Source: Gallionella sp. (GTDB lineage: Bacteria; Pseudomonadota; Gammaproteobacteria; Burkholderiales; Gallionellaceae). Taken from it: a stretch of DNA of 16,598 nt. Below the pieces are notes generated by a model that was not told the DNA's origin, made no database searches, and saw only the letters and a program-made list of their open reading frames with translations. The stretch lies in assembly GCA_024654105.1 (NCBI GenBank), contig JANLID010000188.1, forward strand, positions 1 through 16,598, written 5' to 3'. Both the position numbers and the translations under genes were made by a program. This document shows positions 8,362 through 15,228 of this stretch, piece by piece; position 1 is the stretch's first letter, and each line of letters starts with the position of its first letter.

Positions 8362-8397
8362 ATGAAAATCATGGTTGCACTATTGGCGGAAAACTAA
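8362..8397 (+). CDS. 11-codon ORF after gspD, possible remnant start of a lost gene
   Basis: AGGGGAG at 8348-8354 stands seven bases before ATG 8362. The ORF reads MKIMVALLAEN and stops at TAA 8395-8397. The ribosome site and the hydrophobic start resemble the beginning of an exported protein. This could be the truncated first codons of a former operon member, a leader peptide or chance. Confidence 0.25.
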   Translation: MKIMVALLAEN

Positions 8398-8713
8398 CCT
8401 CCGGCTTGATTTTTTGTTTCCGGCTTTTTAACGGCCAGGTAAGTCTCTTCTACTGCCAAATCCAGGATGCCGTATTTTTGCATGACATCGTCATACTCGA
8501 CCACCTCGCTGGTTCTTATTGCCGCGCGGAGAAATATATAGTCAAACCGCAATTGTTGTGCGGCACAGGGAAGGTGCTGCCAAAACTTTCACATAAAAAA
8601 TCGGCAGCAAAAAAAGCGGCAGACTCAGTGCGAACAATGCGGATGGTTTCGTCGAAATTTTTCATAATGGAACCTGTCATATTTTGGGACATGATATTTT
8701 CTGCGCATAACAT
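8394..8713 (-). pseudogene. Small frameshifted gene coupled to the glycosidase-like gene
   Basis: ATG at 8713 overlaps the stop of the upstream 981-residue gene as TGATG, a typical coupling overlap. That frame reads MLCAENIMSQNMTGSIMKNF, then SAAFFAADFLCESF, and runs out at 8516. A second frame, open from 8588 to the TAG at 8394-8396, reads 64 residues of sensible protein: KFWQHLPCAAQQLRFDYIFL, then RTSEVVEYDDVMQKYGILDL, then VEETYLAVKKPETKNQAGG. One base change in the TTTT run near 8580-8585 would join them into about 105 residues. The join could be true decay, programmed slippage or an assembly error. No family was recognised. A plus-strand ORF over the same bases (8406-8735) looks like a shadow. 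Confidence 0.45.
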
Positions 8714-11658
8714 CAACGCTGCCCGGCCAATTTAAGCGCCACGCTATCTACTATAATGCCTGCTTTTTTCTGCTCGGCAGGAAACTTCCACTGGAGACTC
8801 AAACGTGTCATCTGCCGCCCCGCTACCGCCGGAAACACGCAATGCGCATGGCCTTTCCCGGCAGCTTCGAGTGCGCAGGATAGTTTGTTGCCATTATCCA
8901 GTGCCAACTCCGCAGATGCTACTGCTTGTTGCGGCCAACTTCCAGTCACGACAAGCTCGGTCGGCATCGCCAAGTAGTGCACTTCCCACTGCGGTGAATC
9001 CAGCTCCAGGCGCGTGGCGTCGCCTGTCAGGTGCAACTCGCCGTAGCCACTTTCCAGATGAGTCCCCGCAGCGGCAGACCAGCCATCGGCGCTTTTCACC
9101 GATGCATTGCCAAACGGGTAATACAGGCTTCCGGCAGGCCACTCCTGCATGGCGCGCAGCCACCAGACGAACTGGTACTCAAAGGCGGAACCTTCCATGA
9201 CATCGTAGGCCTTGAAATTGTTGGGATGCACCACGCGGTCTCCTGCGTAGCTGCCCCACATCGGCGACAGGAAATGTGCACCGCCATTGATCAGCGCCTG
9301 CATGGTGGCATAAGACTCGGCGTGGCTCGGTAACTTTTCCGGAAAGGCGATGGTGGCGGGGTGAAACTCCCCCACGCCCCACGCGGGATCGATGCGCCTG
9401 ATATTATCGATCAGGCTGCTGCCGCTGCGCGGCTTGCCTTCGTTGCGGCTGCCCGGGCCGTAGAGGATTGCGCCAAGATGCCCTTGGCGCGGCTTGGCGC
9501 CCTCGATAGACACGCCGGCCTGGTCGTTCCAGCCATTGGCGGTATCGGTAATGCTCACCGCGACATCCGGCTGGATGAAGGTCTGGCTGGTGTAGATGCG
9601 TTCCTTTGGCAAGCCTGCCTCCGCCGCCCAGGCAGCGAGATCATCGTAATGGCGCGCCACCAGATGGCGCCTGAATTGCGTCCATAATTGCTGCCACGGA
9701 TCGTTGTAATTTATGGTATCGCGCGGCGGTTCGACGGTGTCGGGCGTCTTCCACGATTGTTTGGCGAGACGGTTTGCCTCATCCAGCGTCAATGCCGGCT
9801 CGCGCCGCGAGAAGGCCAGTTTGCCACCGTCCGCATAAGGGCCGAGGTGGAACAGCCATTCGCGATACTGGCGCAGGGTGTCGGGGTTATAGTCGTACCA
9901 TTGGGTCAGGTAAAACCACGGATTGATGTATTCATCCGGATCGAGGTTGACCGTCACGTTGCTGCCGGGGTGCCCCCGGTTGAACTTGACGATTTCGCGC
10001 ACCGCAGCTTGCAGATTGCGCTTTTTGTAATCGAGGAATCTACGGTTGTAATAATTCAAACTCATCATGCGCGCCAGCTCCGGACTTGCCGTGGCACCAG
10101 CCAGACCTTTCAGCGCGTCGTCCGGCTCGGGCTTGCCGAACTGGTTCCATTGCACCGTGCGCTCGTCCTGCTCCAGCATGTCAACAATGTCCAGATCCGG
10201 CGCAGCGAACTTGGCATCGGCCCATACCCCGCCATCCAGCGTAATCATCAACGGGGCGCGAAAGCGCAAGGAGGTCTTAAGGAGTTTGCCCAGCGATTCG
10301 CCTGTCATTCCCTTGCCGTCTCGCATGCGCAGCCTCTCGGGAAAGTCGGGGTCGAATTCGTAATCGGCCTGTTTTCCCTTCGTGGTGCGCATATATTCGA
10401 CACGAGCGCGAAAACCGACTTCGATACAGCCGCCTTGCACCATGGCACGCAGTTCCTGCATCTGGTGAAAATTGTCACGAAAATCCACTGTCCCTCCGGG
10501 ATAAAACACCCGCAATTTTTCGCCGGGGCAGGCTTGTCTGGCCGCCTGATTTTTGTCGAGCACCAGCGGCCCAGGCAACATCGTAACATTACCCGCCTTG
10601 TCTTCCACACGCACCTGCAATCGCTGCAGGCCGGGTGGTATCGCCGTGAACGGCACATGCAGGCCATACAGATCGCCTTTATTGAGTGGAGCTTCTCCCG
10701 CCTTAGCGTGTTTGAAGCGGGGGTCAATCAGATCAAGCAGCGGCCTGTTACCATGTGTCAGCATCATCTGTCCGAGTGGCGAGCCGGTTTCAGTTTCCAC
10801 GCGCGCAGCCCGGATGCCATTCTCATCGGCTAGCCATGCACGCAGTTCTATTTTCCCGGGGGGCATTATCTTGTCGTATTGCGCCAGCACCTTGCCAAAG
10901 GGCAGATCGTTGACCACTTGCGGCCCGGCTATTTCGCTGCTATGCCCTTTGCCATCCTCGAACAGAACTCTCAGGCGATAGCTGCCGCGCGGCAACTTGC
11001 GCATCGGCAACAGCCCCTCAAAACCGCTGGTCACCGCCTGCGGCCAAGCCGGGAATGCCTTGGCAACGTCATCGCGTTGATTGTTGGGCGATAGCGCCAA
11101 CACTTCCTTATCCCCCGCCAGCACCCGCACTTTCGCCGACCCCTGTCCAGCCACCGCCCAGCCGCTGATCAAGTTGCGACCGTCCGCCTCAATCGGCTCG
11201 GTCACATCCATCATGCCGAAGGGTTTGGAAAAATCAACCGGCACATGGCCGACGGTAAACACCCTGCCGTCGTTATTCACCGCGCGTACTTCTACCTTTG
11301 TGGCGTATGGCGAAATTACGCCGCGCGCAATGGTTTCGACATACCCAGAAACGACTGGAAATTTGCATTGCGGCAAGGCTGCGTTCACATCGGCTCTGGC
11401 AACGCTCGGCTTGACGCGTGCAAGCAATTTTTCGCCCGCCCACATCTCGATATGACTTATTCCGGCAGCATCAGCCGCCCATCCTTCAATGACATTCGAC
11501 GCTGAGTCAATTATTTTAGGCGCGTCAATCGAGCCACGCATTTCGCAGGATAATGACGGTACCGGAGGTTTTCTTTGCCATGCCAAATTGGCTATGCCAC
11601 CAATGGCAACTAAGACCAGAATTAACAGCGTAAATCTATTAGCGTAAGAGGTTGTCAT
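8713..11658 (-). CDS. Membrane-anchored protein with three beta modules and a GH42-like (clan GH-A) domain
   Basis: 981 residues. A membrane anchor at about 8-25 (FTLLILVLVAIGGIANLAW) leaves the rest outside the cytoplasm. Three modules follow at about 44-143, 148-250 and 253-370. They share I-x-GWA or RAWLADENGI, then RADV or QRDDV, then a final strand such as LRVLFEDGKGH or LQVRVEDKAGN; they resemble Ig-like folds. Residues about 380-850 look like a TIM barrel (LRVFYPGGTVDF, APLMITLDGGVWAD, VTVNLDPDEYINPWFY). The pattern DEY, DYNPDTLRQYREWL, TLDEANRLAKQSW, then PPRDTINYNDPWQQLW parallels GH42 enzymes. E576 and E764 (WGVGEFHP) are candidate acid/base and nucleophile, by inference. A C-terminal beta sandwich covers about 860-981. 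No strong ribosome site lies before ATG 11658. Substrate unknown. Confidence 0.7.
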   Translation of the reverse strand: MTTSYANRFTLLILVLVAIGGIANLAWQRKPPVPSLSCEMRGSIDAPKIIDSASNVIEGWAADAAGISHIEMWAGEKLLARVKPSVARADVNAALPQCKFPVVSGYVETIARGVISPYATKVEVRAVNNDGRVFTVGHVPVDFSKPFGMMDVTEPIEADGRNLISGWAVAGQGSAKVRVLAGDKEVLALSPNNQRDDVAKAFPAWPQAVTSGFEGLLPMRKLPRGSYRLRVLFEDGKGHSSEIAGPQVVNDLPFGKVLAQYDKIMPPGKIELRAWLADENGIRAARVETETGSPLGQMMLTHGNRPLLDLIDPRFKHAKAGEAPLNKGDLYGLHVPFTAIPPGLQRLQVRVEDKAGNVTMLPGPLVLDKNQAARQACPGEKLRVFYPGGTVDFRDNFHQMQELRAMVQGGCIEVGFRARVEYMRTTKGKQADYEFDPDFPERLRMRDGKGMTGESLGKLLKTSLRFRAPLMITLDGGVWADAKFAAPDLDIVDMLEQDERTVQWNQFGKPEPDDALKGLAGATASPELARMMSLNYYNRRFLDYKKRNLQAAVREIVKFNRGHPGSNVTVNLDPDEYINPWFYLTQWYDYNPDTLRQYREWLFHLGPYADGGKLAFSRREPALTLDEANRLAKQSWKTPDTVEPPRDTINYNDPWQQLWTQFRRHLVARHYDDLAAWAAEAGLPKERIYTSQTFIQPDVAVSITDTANGWNDQAGVSIEGAKPRQGHLGAILYGPGSRNEGKPRSGSSLIDNIRRIDPAWGVGEFHPATIAFPEKLPSHAESYATMQALINGGAHFLSPMWGSYAGDRVVHPNNFKAYDVMEGSAFEYQFVWWLRAMQEWPAGSLYYPFGNASVKSADGWSAAAGTHLESGYGELHLTGDATRLELDSPQWEVHYLAMPTELVVTGSWPQQAVASAELALDNGNKLSCALEAAGKGHAHCVFPAVAGRQMTRLSLQWKFPAEQKKAGIIVDSVALKLAGQR

Positions 11659-11728
11659 CGAGTTATGTTGGTAGTTTTGGTGTATTTTAAAAGGTCACAT
11701 GGTCTTAAGGAAACGCAGATTAAATCGC

Positions 11729-11767
11729 CCGTTCGCCCTGAGCTTGTCGAAGTATCAGCCCGAACGG
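11729..11767. repeat. Dispersed intergenic palindromic repeat
   Basis: CCGTTCG at 11729-11735 pairs with CGAACGG at 11761-11767. The stem continues past two mismatches with CTGA/TCAG. The central CTGAGCTTGTCGAAG matches a repeat common in many proteobacterial genomes (recognised from memory). A related copy lies inside gspL at 4725-4750. Confidence 0.75.
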
Positions 11768-11989
11768 AATAGATGTCACGAATTATGTAATGCTCAATAA
11801 GTGAGCGCCATGAAAACCTGTTCTCTTTCCTGTTCCTCTGGTCAGGCAATCTATTGAGAAAAATTTAAGAAAAGATACACCCACAGAAACCAAGGCCGTT
11901 ATAGAATAACTCTCGCTTGCATCCGTACAAGCACACAAAAACCAATATAACCAAAAGGAGGAGAGACTGCTCATCACAGGGAGATGAAC

Positions 11990-12352
11990 ATGCTCTTCAG
12001 CGATAGCAAGAAAAAAGCCGGACTTCCCGGCCGTAAAATCTCGCCGCAGCTCATTCGCGGGACGAAACCCTCGAGGCGAATTTCGCGCCCCATGAGTTGT
12101 TTTTTCCCTCTCTGTCATTCCAGACAATCACCTTGCATACCAACCGTACAGGACATGAGCAATCATGGATGCCGGCAGCGTCCCGGTTTGGATTTTGTGA
12201 TGGTGATGAACAAACCAACTCCGGTTCAGCGATCCGGCGATTTCCGCCATCAGACGGAAACCATTACCCGCAACAAACCAATCACCATGGCAGCTTGCCT
12301 GATTCATCGTGCCGCCCGCGATAATAATTTACAGCGGCGCCTATCGATATGA
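11990..12352 (+). CDS. Doubtful hypothetical ORF coupled to the regulator gene
   Basis: This 120-residue ORF starts at ATG 11990 (or ATG 11984). AGGGAG at 11978-11983 lies six bases before 11990. Its TGA overlaps the regulator ATG as ATGA, which suggests coupling. The product begins MLFSDSKKKAGLPGRKISPQ and is basic and cysteine-containing, with no family, signal peptide or membrane segment that I recognise. It also runs through two hairpins. Signals at both ends favour a real gene; the unstructured product favours chance. Confidence 0.28.
   Translation: MLFSDSKKKAGLPGRKISPQLIRGTKPSRRISRPMSCFFPLCHSRQSPCIPTVQDMSNHGCRQRPGLDFVMVMNKPTPVQRSGDFRHQTETITRNKPITMAACLIHRAARDNNLQRRLSI
12011..12031 (-). 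terminator. Orphan intrinsic terminator reading leftward
   Basis: On the minus strand GCCGG, loop GAAGT, CCGGC is followed by six T. This is a compact rho-independent terminator form. No minus-strand gene lies directly to its right, so the transcript it would end is unknown. Confidence 0.5.
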
Positions 12353-12885
12353 ACCACATTGCCATCGTAGATGCCAGCCTGATTGGCGACATTGCCACCA
12401 AATTGCAACAGGCCGGCTACATCACAACGCAGATATTCGATGCCGCCAGCCTGGCCGTCTGGCTGGAAAACCACAAAGACGCAGTACTGATGGTGGATCG
12501 GCCGACAGAAAGGACGTTGCCCTTCAGCGGCGCCCTAAACAAGACAACATCCAGAGCAGCCAATGCCAAAAAGAAACCGCATTGGCAGCTCAATTTGGCG
12601 CAACTGGAACTGTACACTCCCGATTGCAGGGCGATTCCGCTTTCGTACAACGAATGCTGCATCCTGCGCGCCGCCGCAAGTGCGAACAAACAAGTAGTCA
12701 GCCGCAAGACGCTGATCGAGTCCCTGGGTCAAAACTTCCTGCACTACGACGAACGGCGGCTCGAAGCTATCATCAGCCGCCTGCGCCGTAAGTTGGCTTC
12801 CTATGCGCCTGAAGGCTTCACGATGCGGGGCGTGAATGGGCAAGGCTATTTGTTCGGGGTCAGATTGCAGGTGACGGGTAGCTGA
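12349..12885 (+). CDS. OmpR/PhoB-type winged-helix regulator with truncated receiver
   Basis: 178 residues. The C-terminal half (about 78-172) is a typical OmpR-type DNA-binding domain: WQLNLAQLELYTPD, IPLSYNECCILRAAASANKQVVSRKTL, then the recognition-helix region YDERRLEAIISRLRRKL and the wing MRGVNGQGYLFGVRL. The N-terminal 50 residues (HIAIVDASLIGDIATKLQQAGY to DAVLMVDRP) look like only the first half of a response-regulator receiver. The remaining strands and helices, including the usual switch Thr and Lys, are absent and replaced by a short linker. Phosphorylation control is therefore unlikely. No strong ribosome site precedes ATG 12349; it may depend on coupling to the ORF upstream. The phased GTCAG repeats after its stop are a likely binding site. 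Confidence 0.85.
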   Translation: MNHIAIVDASLIGDIATKLQQAGYITTQIFDAASLAVWLENHKDAVLMVDRPTERTLPFSGALNKTTSRAANAKKKPHWQLNLAQLELYTPDCRAIPLSYNECCILRAAASANKQVVSRKTLIESLGQNFLHYDERRLEAIISRLRRKLASYAPEGFTMRGVNGQGYLFGVRLQVTGS

Positions 12886-12890
12886 GGCAT

Positions 12891-12933
12891 GTCAGGGGTG
12901 GTCAGCATTTGTCAGCAATAAGCCGCATATATT
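12891..12933 (+). promoter_or_regulatory. Putative OmpR-type operator and promoter: three GTCAG repeats with 10-bp phasing
   Basis: GTCAG occurs at 12891, 12901 and 12911, exactly one helical turn apart, followed by TATATT at 12928-12933 as a possible -10 box. OmpR/PhoB-family proteins bind direct repeats of 10-11 bp placed over or beside the -35 position. That is the arrangement here, directly after an OmpR-type gene and ahead of the deacetylase gene. The -35 hexamer itself is poor, as expected for an activated promoter. Predicted leader is about 230 bases. Confidence 0.5.
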
Positions 12934-13050
12934 CGCTAACCTCTCGATGTGCGAAATTTGCACGGGCGGGGCGGAGCAAGGAAGGAATCAATAGTCTGAC
13001 CCAATTTATTCCACGTCTGCGAATCAACCAACTACAACAGGAGATGAAAT

Positions 13051-13080
13051 ATGCCAACTTACAAGATTGCAATAGCCTGA
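13051..13080 (+). CDS. Nine-codon ORF with good ribosome site in the deacetylase leader
   Basis: AGGAG at 13039-13043 lies seven bases before ATG 13051. The ORF reads MPTYKIAIA and stops at 13078-13080. It may be a leader peptide, the remnant start of a lost gene, or chance. It lies between the putative promoter and the deacetylase start. Confidence 0.25.
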   Translation: MPTYKIAIA

Positions 13081-13130
13081 CACCATTCTGTGTGCGTGAT
13101 CAGTTTTGCATAATTCGGCCAATGAGGCCA

Positions 13131-13152
13131 TGTCAATTCAAAGAATTGGACA
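13131..13152 (+). promoter_or_regulatory. Hairpin just upstream of the deacetylase ribosome site
   Basis: CAATTC-AAA-GAATTG is a perfect 6-bp stem, extended by TGT/ACA across one bulged G. It ends ten bases before AGGA at 13162-13165. A smaller GGCC-AATGA-GGCC inverted repeat precedes it at 13117-13129. It could affect translation of the GTG start; no riboswitch class was recognised. Confidence 0.3.
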
Positions 13153-13173
13153 TTTTCTGAAAGGATTAAGATT

Positions 13174-14235
13174 GTGAATATTTCTAAATTAGTCAAAATT
13201 ACCGGCAAGGAAGCTAAACGCAGCAGTGCTGCTGCCACCAACGCCCCGAAATTCTCTGCGGGCGCAAAAACATGCCGAATGCCCCGCATGCTTTCGTTAA
13301 TCGCCGCGGCTCTTTGGATGGCTGTTGCTGGAAACGCCACCGCTTTGTCCAATTCGGCGCAAGTCCCTGTTCTTCTTTACCACTCTGGTGAGGTAAGGAA
13401 TCCTTGCGACTATGGCAGCTATGCTTCCGTCGCGCTTGCAGCGGATCTTGAGAACTTTCACCAAAGGGGAATAACAGTAGTGCCTTTGTACTGGATCACA
13501 GAGTGGGCGCTCGGTTTGCGAGATGGAAGCACCCTGCCTGACAAAGTCGTCGGGATCACAACTGATGACGGCAATGAATTGGATTGGAACGACCTCTACC
13601 TCCCGCAGTATGATTGCGGCCCGTGGCGCAAGAGCTTCAAGACGGTAATTCAGGAATTCCATGCCGCTCACCCCGAATACCCATGGTATTCGCCTCATGT
13701 CTCAACATTCGTCATCGCATCCCCGGTCGCCCGTTCTTTGATGACCCCGGGTCCACAGTATTGGACCGATGGATGGTGGGCGGCAGCGCAGGCATCGGGA
13801 ATGATGGAGGTCTACAACCATGGCACTGACCATGACATACTAGAAATTCTAAGTAAACAACTCGACTCGGCACTGGGTATCTATGTACCGGTCGGGGGCA
13901 ATGCCGACGGCGATTGGAAGGGGCACGGCGACTTCGCCCGAATCAACGACTACCTGACGAGCAAATTCGAAGTGACGAAAGCTGCGACTTTCATTGCGGG
14001 AAAGACAGGGGCGTGGCCCGATCTCTTTGCATACCCCTTCGGCAACGCTACGCCGGGCCTGCAAAGCTATTTTGCGACCTTCGGCGCAGAGCATCAAACT
14101 CTGGCGGCATTCACCACGTCCGGACAATACGTATCGAGAAATTCCAATCGGTGGACGTTGGGCCGGTACGTTTGGGGAAGGGATTGGACCACACCTGCTG
14201 GAGTAAATGGCATTCTTAATGGCGCGGGGTACTAA
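13174..14235 (+). CDS. Exported polysaccharide deacetylase (NodB-type, divergent)
   Basis: Predicted metal-dependent deacetylase acting on N- or O-acetylated polysaccharide outside the cytoplasm. 353 residues from GTG 13174, chosen because AGGA lies eight bases upstream. A basic N-terminal stretch of about 36 residues precedes the signal sequence MPRMLSLIAAALWMAVAGNATALS; a start at Met36 or Met39 is possible but lacks a ribosome site. NodB-type motifs: VLLYHSG (66-72), TTDDG (129-133, base D131 and metal ligand D132), NHGTDH (215-220, metal ligands H216 and H220) and FAYPFGN (285-291). A long insert, STFVIASPVARSLM to GWWAAAQASGMMEVY, separates motifs 1 and 2. It is shared with the convergent paralogue downstream, as is NSNRWTLGRYVWGRDW near the C-terminus. 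Acceptor glycan unknown. Confidence 0.82.
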   Translation: MNISKLVKITGKEAKRSSAAATNAPKFSAGAKTCRMPRMLSLIAAALWMAVAGNATALSNSAQVPVLLYHSGEVRNPCDYGSYASVALAADLENFHQRGITVVPLYWITEWALGLRDGSTLPDKVVGITTDDGNELDWNDLYLPQYDCGPWRKSFKTVIQEFHAAHPEYPWYSPHVSTFVIASPVARSLMTPGPQYWTDGWWAAAQASGMMEVYNHGTDHDILEILSKQLDSALGIYVPVGGNADGDWKGHGDFARINDYLTSKFEVTKAATFIAGKTGAWPDLFAYPFGNATPGLQSYFATFGAEHQTLAAFTTSGQYVSRNSNRWTLGRYVWGRDWTTPAGVNGILNGAGY

Positions 14236-14278
14236 ACTGTTGCTTCAATTCGGAAAGTAACCGGTAGCACTTGGAGGC

Positions 14279-14320
14279 GGCGGCTGAGAGGAGAAACTTC
14301 CGATCAGCCGCCTGCTTTTT
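14279..14320 (+). terminator. Intrinsic terminator of the exported deacetylase gene
   Basis: GGCGGCTGA at 14279-14287 pairs perfectly with TCAGCCGCC at 14304-14312. An inner GGAG/CTTCC pairing narrows the loop, and TGCTTTTT follows. It lies 43 bases after the plus-strand stop and 24 bases before the convergent gene's end. The minus strand has no matching T run, so it works mainly rightward. Confidence 0.85.
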
Positions 14321-14344
14321 CAATCGTGTGTTCTGGTTCGTATA

Positions 14345-15163
14345 TTACTTTTGCAAGATCGTGCGTAGATCTTCGGTTGACTTCCAATCGCAACCACATA
14401 CGAAACGCGGAATTAGCCATCGGTTAGAATCGTTGGTGACGTACTCCGGTTCAGTTGTAAGTGCCGCAGCGAGCCGATGTTCTGACATATGATTAGGAAG
14501 ATACTCGCGCACCAGGTAGTCAGAAGTTTCGCCGTATGGGTAAGCAAAAATAGTTGACGTCCCAGCTCCGCAAATCGAGTCCAAATAGTCGGCCGCTTGC
14601 CGTATCTCTGCATCAGCCTCCGGGTAGGTTGAAACGACTGAAAATCGTCCTTTCTCACGCAAAATAGCTGTCGAATCTAAGGTGATGTGGTTATGATCCC
14701 AGCTATGGTTTTGCACTCGAATCACTCCTTCGTGTTGGGCTTGCTGCCACCATTCATCACCCCACCAACCACGTCCGACCATGCACGTGACATCGAGTTG
14801 CGCACGCGCTTGGGGTGATGCGATTACGAAGGACGTTGCTTCTATTAGAGGCTGGCTTCGCCCAGCGTTCGTTTTGGAAAAATCGCGCAGAATGTTCGCC
14901 ATACTCTTCTGTTGCCCGTGAGTAGGGTGATCGAGGTCGTACCAATCAAACCACGAGCCATCGTCGAACGTAAGGGCAACCAATTTGTTTGTGGGGTCCA
15001 ACTTGCGATGAACAACAGCATCGACCATGGCGCATAAAGGAGTTATCGTCCAGCCTAGCTCCGCGAGTAAACGCAAATCCATATCCAACGCAACGTGATC
15101 GTTATTCGAGTACTCGTTGCCGCCAATGTTTATTGAATGATACGTCAAAATCAGAGCTGTCAT
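14345..15163 (-). CDS. Polysaccharide deacetylase paralogue without signal peptide
   Basis: 272 residues starting directly with the fold (MTALILTYHSINIGG), so no export signal is present. NodB-type motifs are all intact: TYHS (7-10), TFDDG (65-69, D67 and D68), NHSWDH (152-157, H153 and H157) and FAYPYGE (206-212). It shares with the exported enzyme the segments SFVIASPQARAQ, GWWGDEWWQQAQHEGVIRVQ and NDSNRWLIPRFVCGCDW, so the two are clearly related. It probably acts in the cytoplasm on a sugar nucleotide or lipid-linked intermediate, or on glycan before export (inference). It begins 65 bases after the acyltransferase-like gene on the same strand and may be co-transcribed. No clear ribosome site precedes ATG 15163. 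Base composition is AT-richer than the secretion operon. Confidence 0.82.
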   Translation of the reverse strand: MTALILTYHSINIGGNEYSNNDHVALDMDLRLLAELGWTITPLCAMVDAVVHRKLDPTNKLVALTFDDGSWFDWYDLDHPTHGQQKSMANILRDFSKTNAGRSQPLIEATSFVIASPQARAQLDVTCMVGRGWWGDEWWQQAQHEGVIRVQNHSWDHNHITLDSTAILREKGRFSVVSTYPEADAEIRQAADYLDSICGAGTSTIFAYPYGETSDYLVREYLPNHMSEHRLAAALTTEPEYVTNDSNRWLIPRFVCGCDWKSTEDLRTILQK

Positions 15164-15228
15164 GGTAGGATCAAGCCAGTTTTGTGGTACGTTTTAAAAA
15201 GGGACATTCGCCGGAATTGCAAGCAAAA

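Larger units (their letters stand above)
11659..12348. other. 690-base region without a convincing gene
   Basis: It lies between the divergent glycosidase-like gene and the regulator gene, so it should hold both promoters, but I see no clear -35/-10 pair. It contains a palindromic repeat (11729-11767), a GGAGGAG purine run (11957-11963), an orphan minus-strand terminator-like hairpin (12011-12031) and an imperfect hairpin at 12059-12090 (GGGACGAAA against TTTCGCGCCC). One doubtful ORF is listed separately. Other ORFs here have no protein-like character. Confidence 0.6.

Noticed and set aside
8406..8735. 109-codon plus-strand ORF after gspD
   Set aside because: It mirrors the minus-strand remnant that is coupled to the large gene; no ribosome site or recognisable domain.
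9688..10833. 381-codon plus-strand ORF inside the glycosidase-like gene
   Set aside because: The minus-strand frame has a membrane anchor, repeated modules and glycosidase-like motifs; this one has none, and codon mirroring in GC-rich DNA explains its length.
12011..12090. Cyclic-di-GMP (GEMM-like) riboswitch
   Set aside because: GCCGG and GGGACGAAA segments looked suggestive, but the order and the conserved core bases of the class are missing.
12891..12915. GTCAG repeats as a CRISPR or transposon-end array
   Set aside because: Units of 5 bases with 5-base gaps are far too short for CRISPR, and there is no inverted partner or transposase.
12909..13160. 83-codon plus-strand ORF between regulator and deacetylase
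   Set aside because: Overlaps the phased repeats, the possible -10 box and the leader hairpins; no ribosome site and a product without features.
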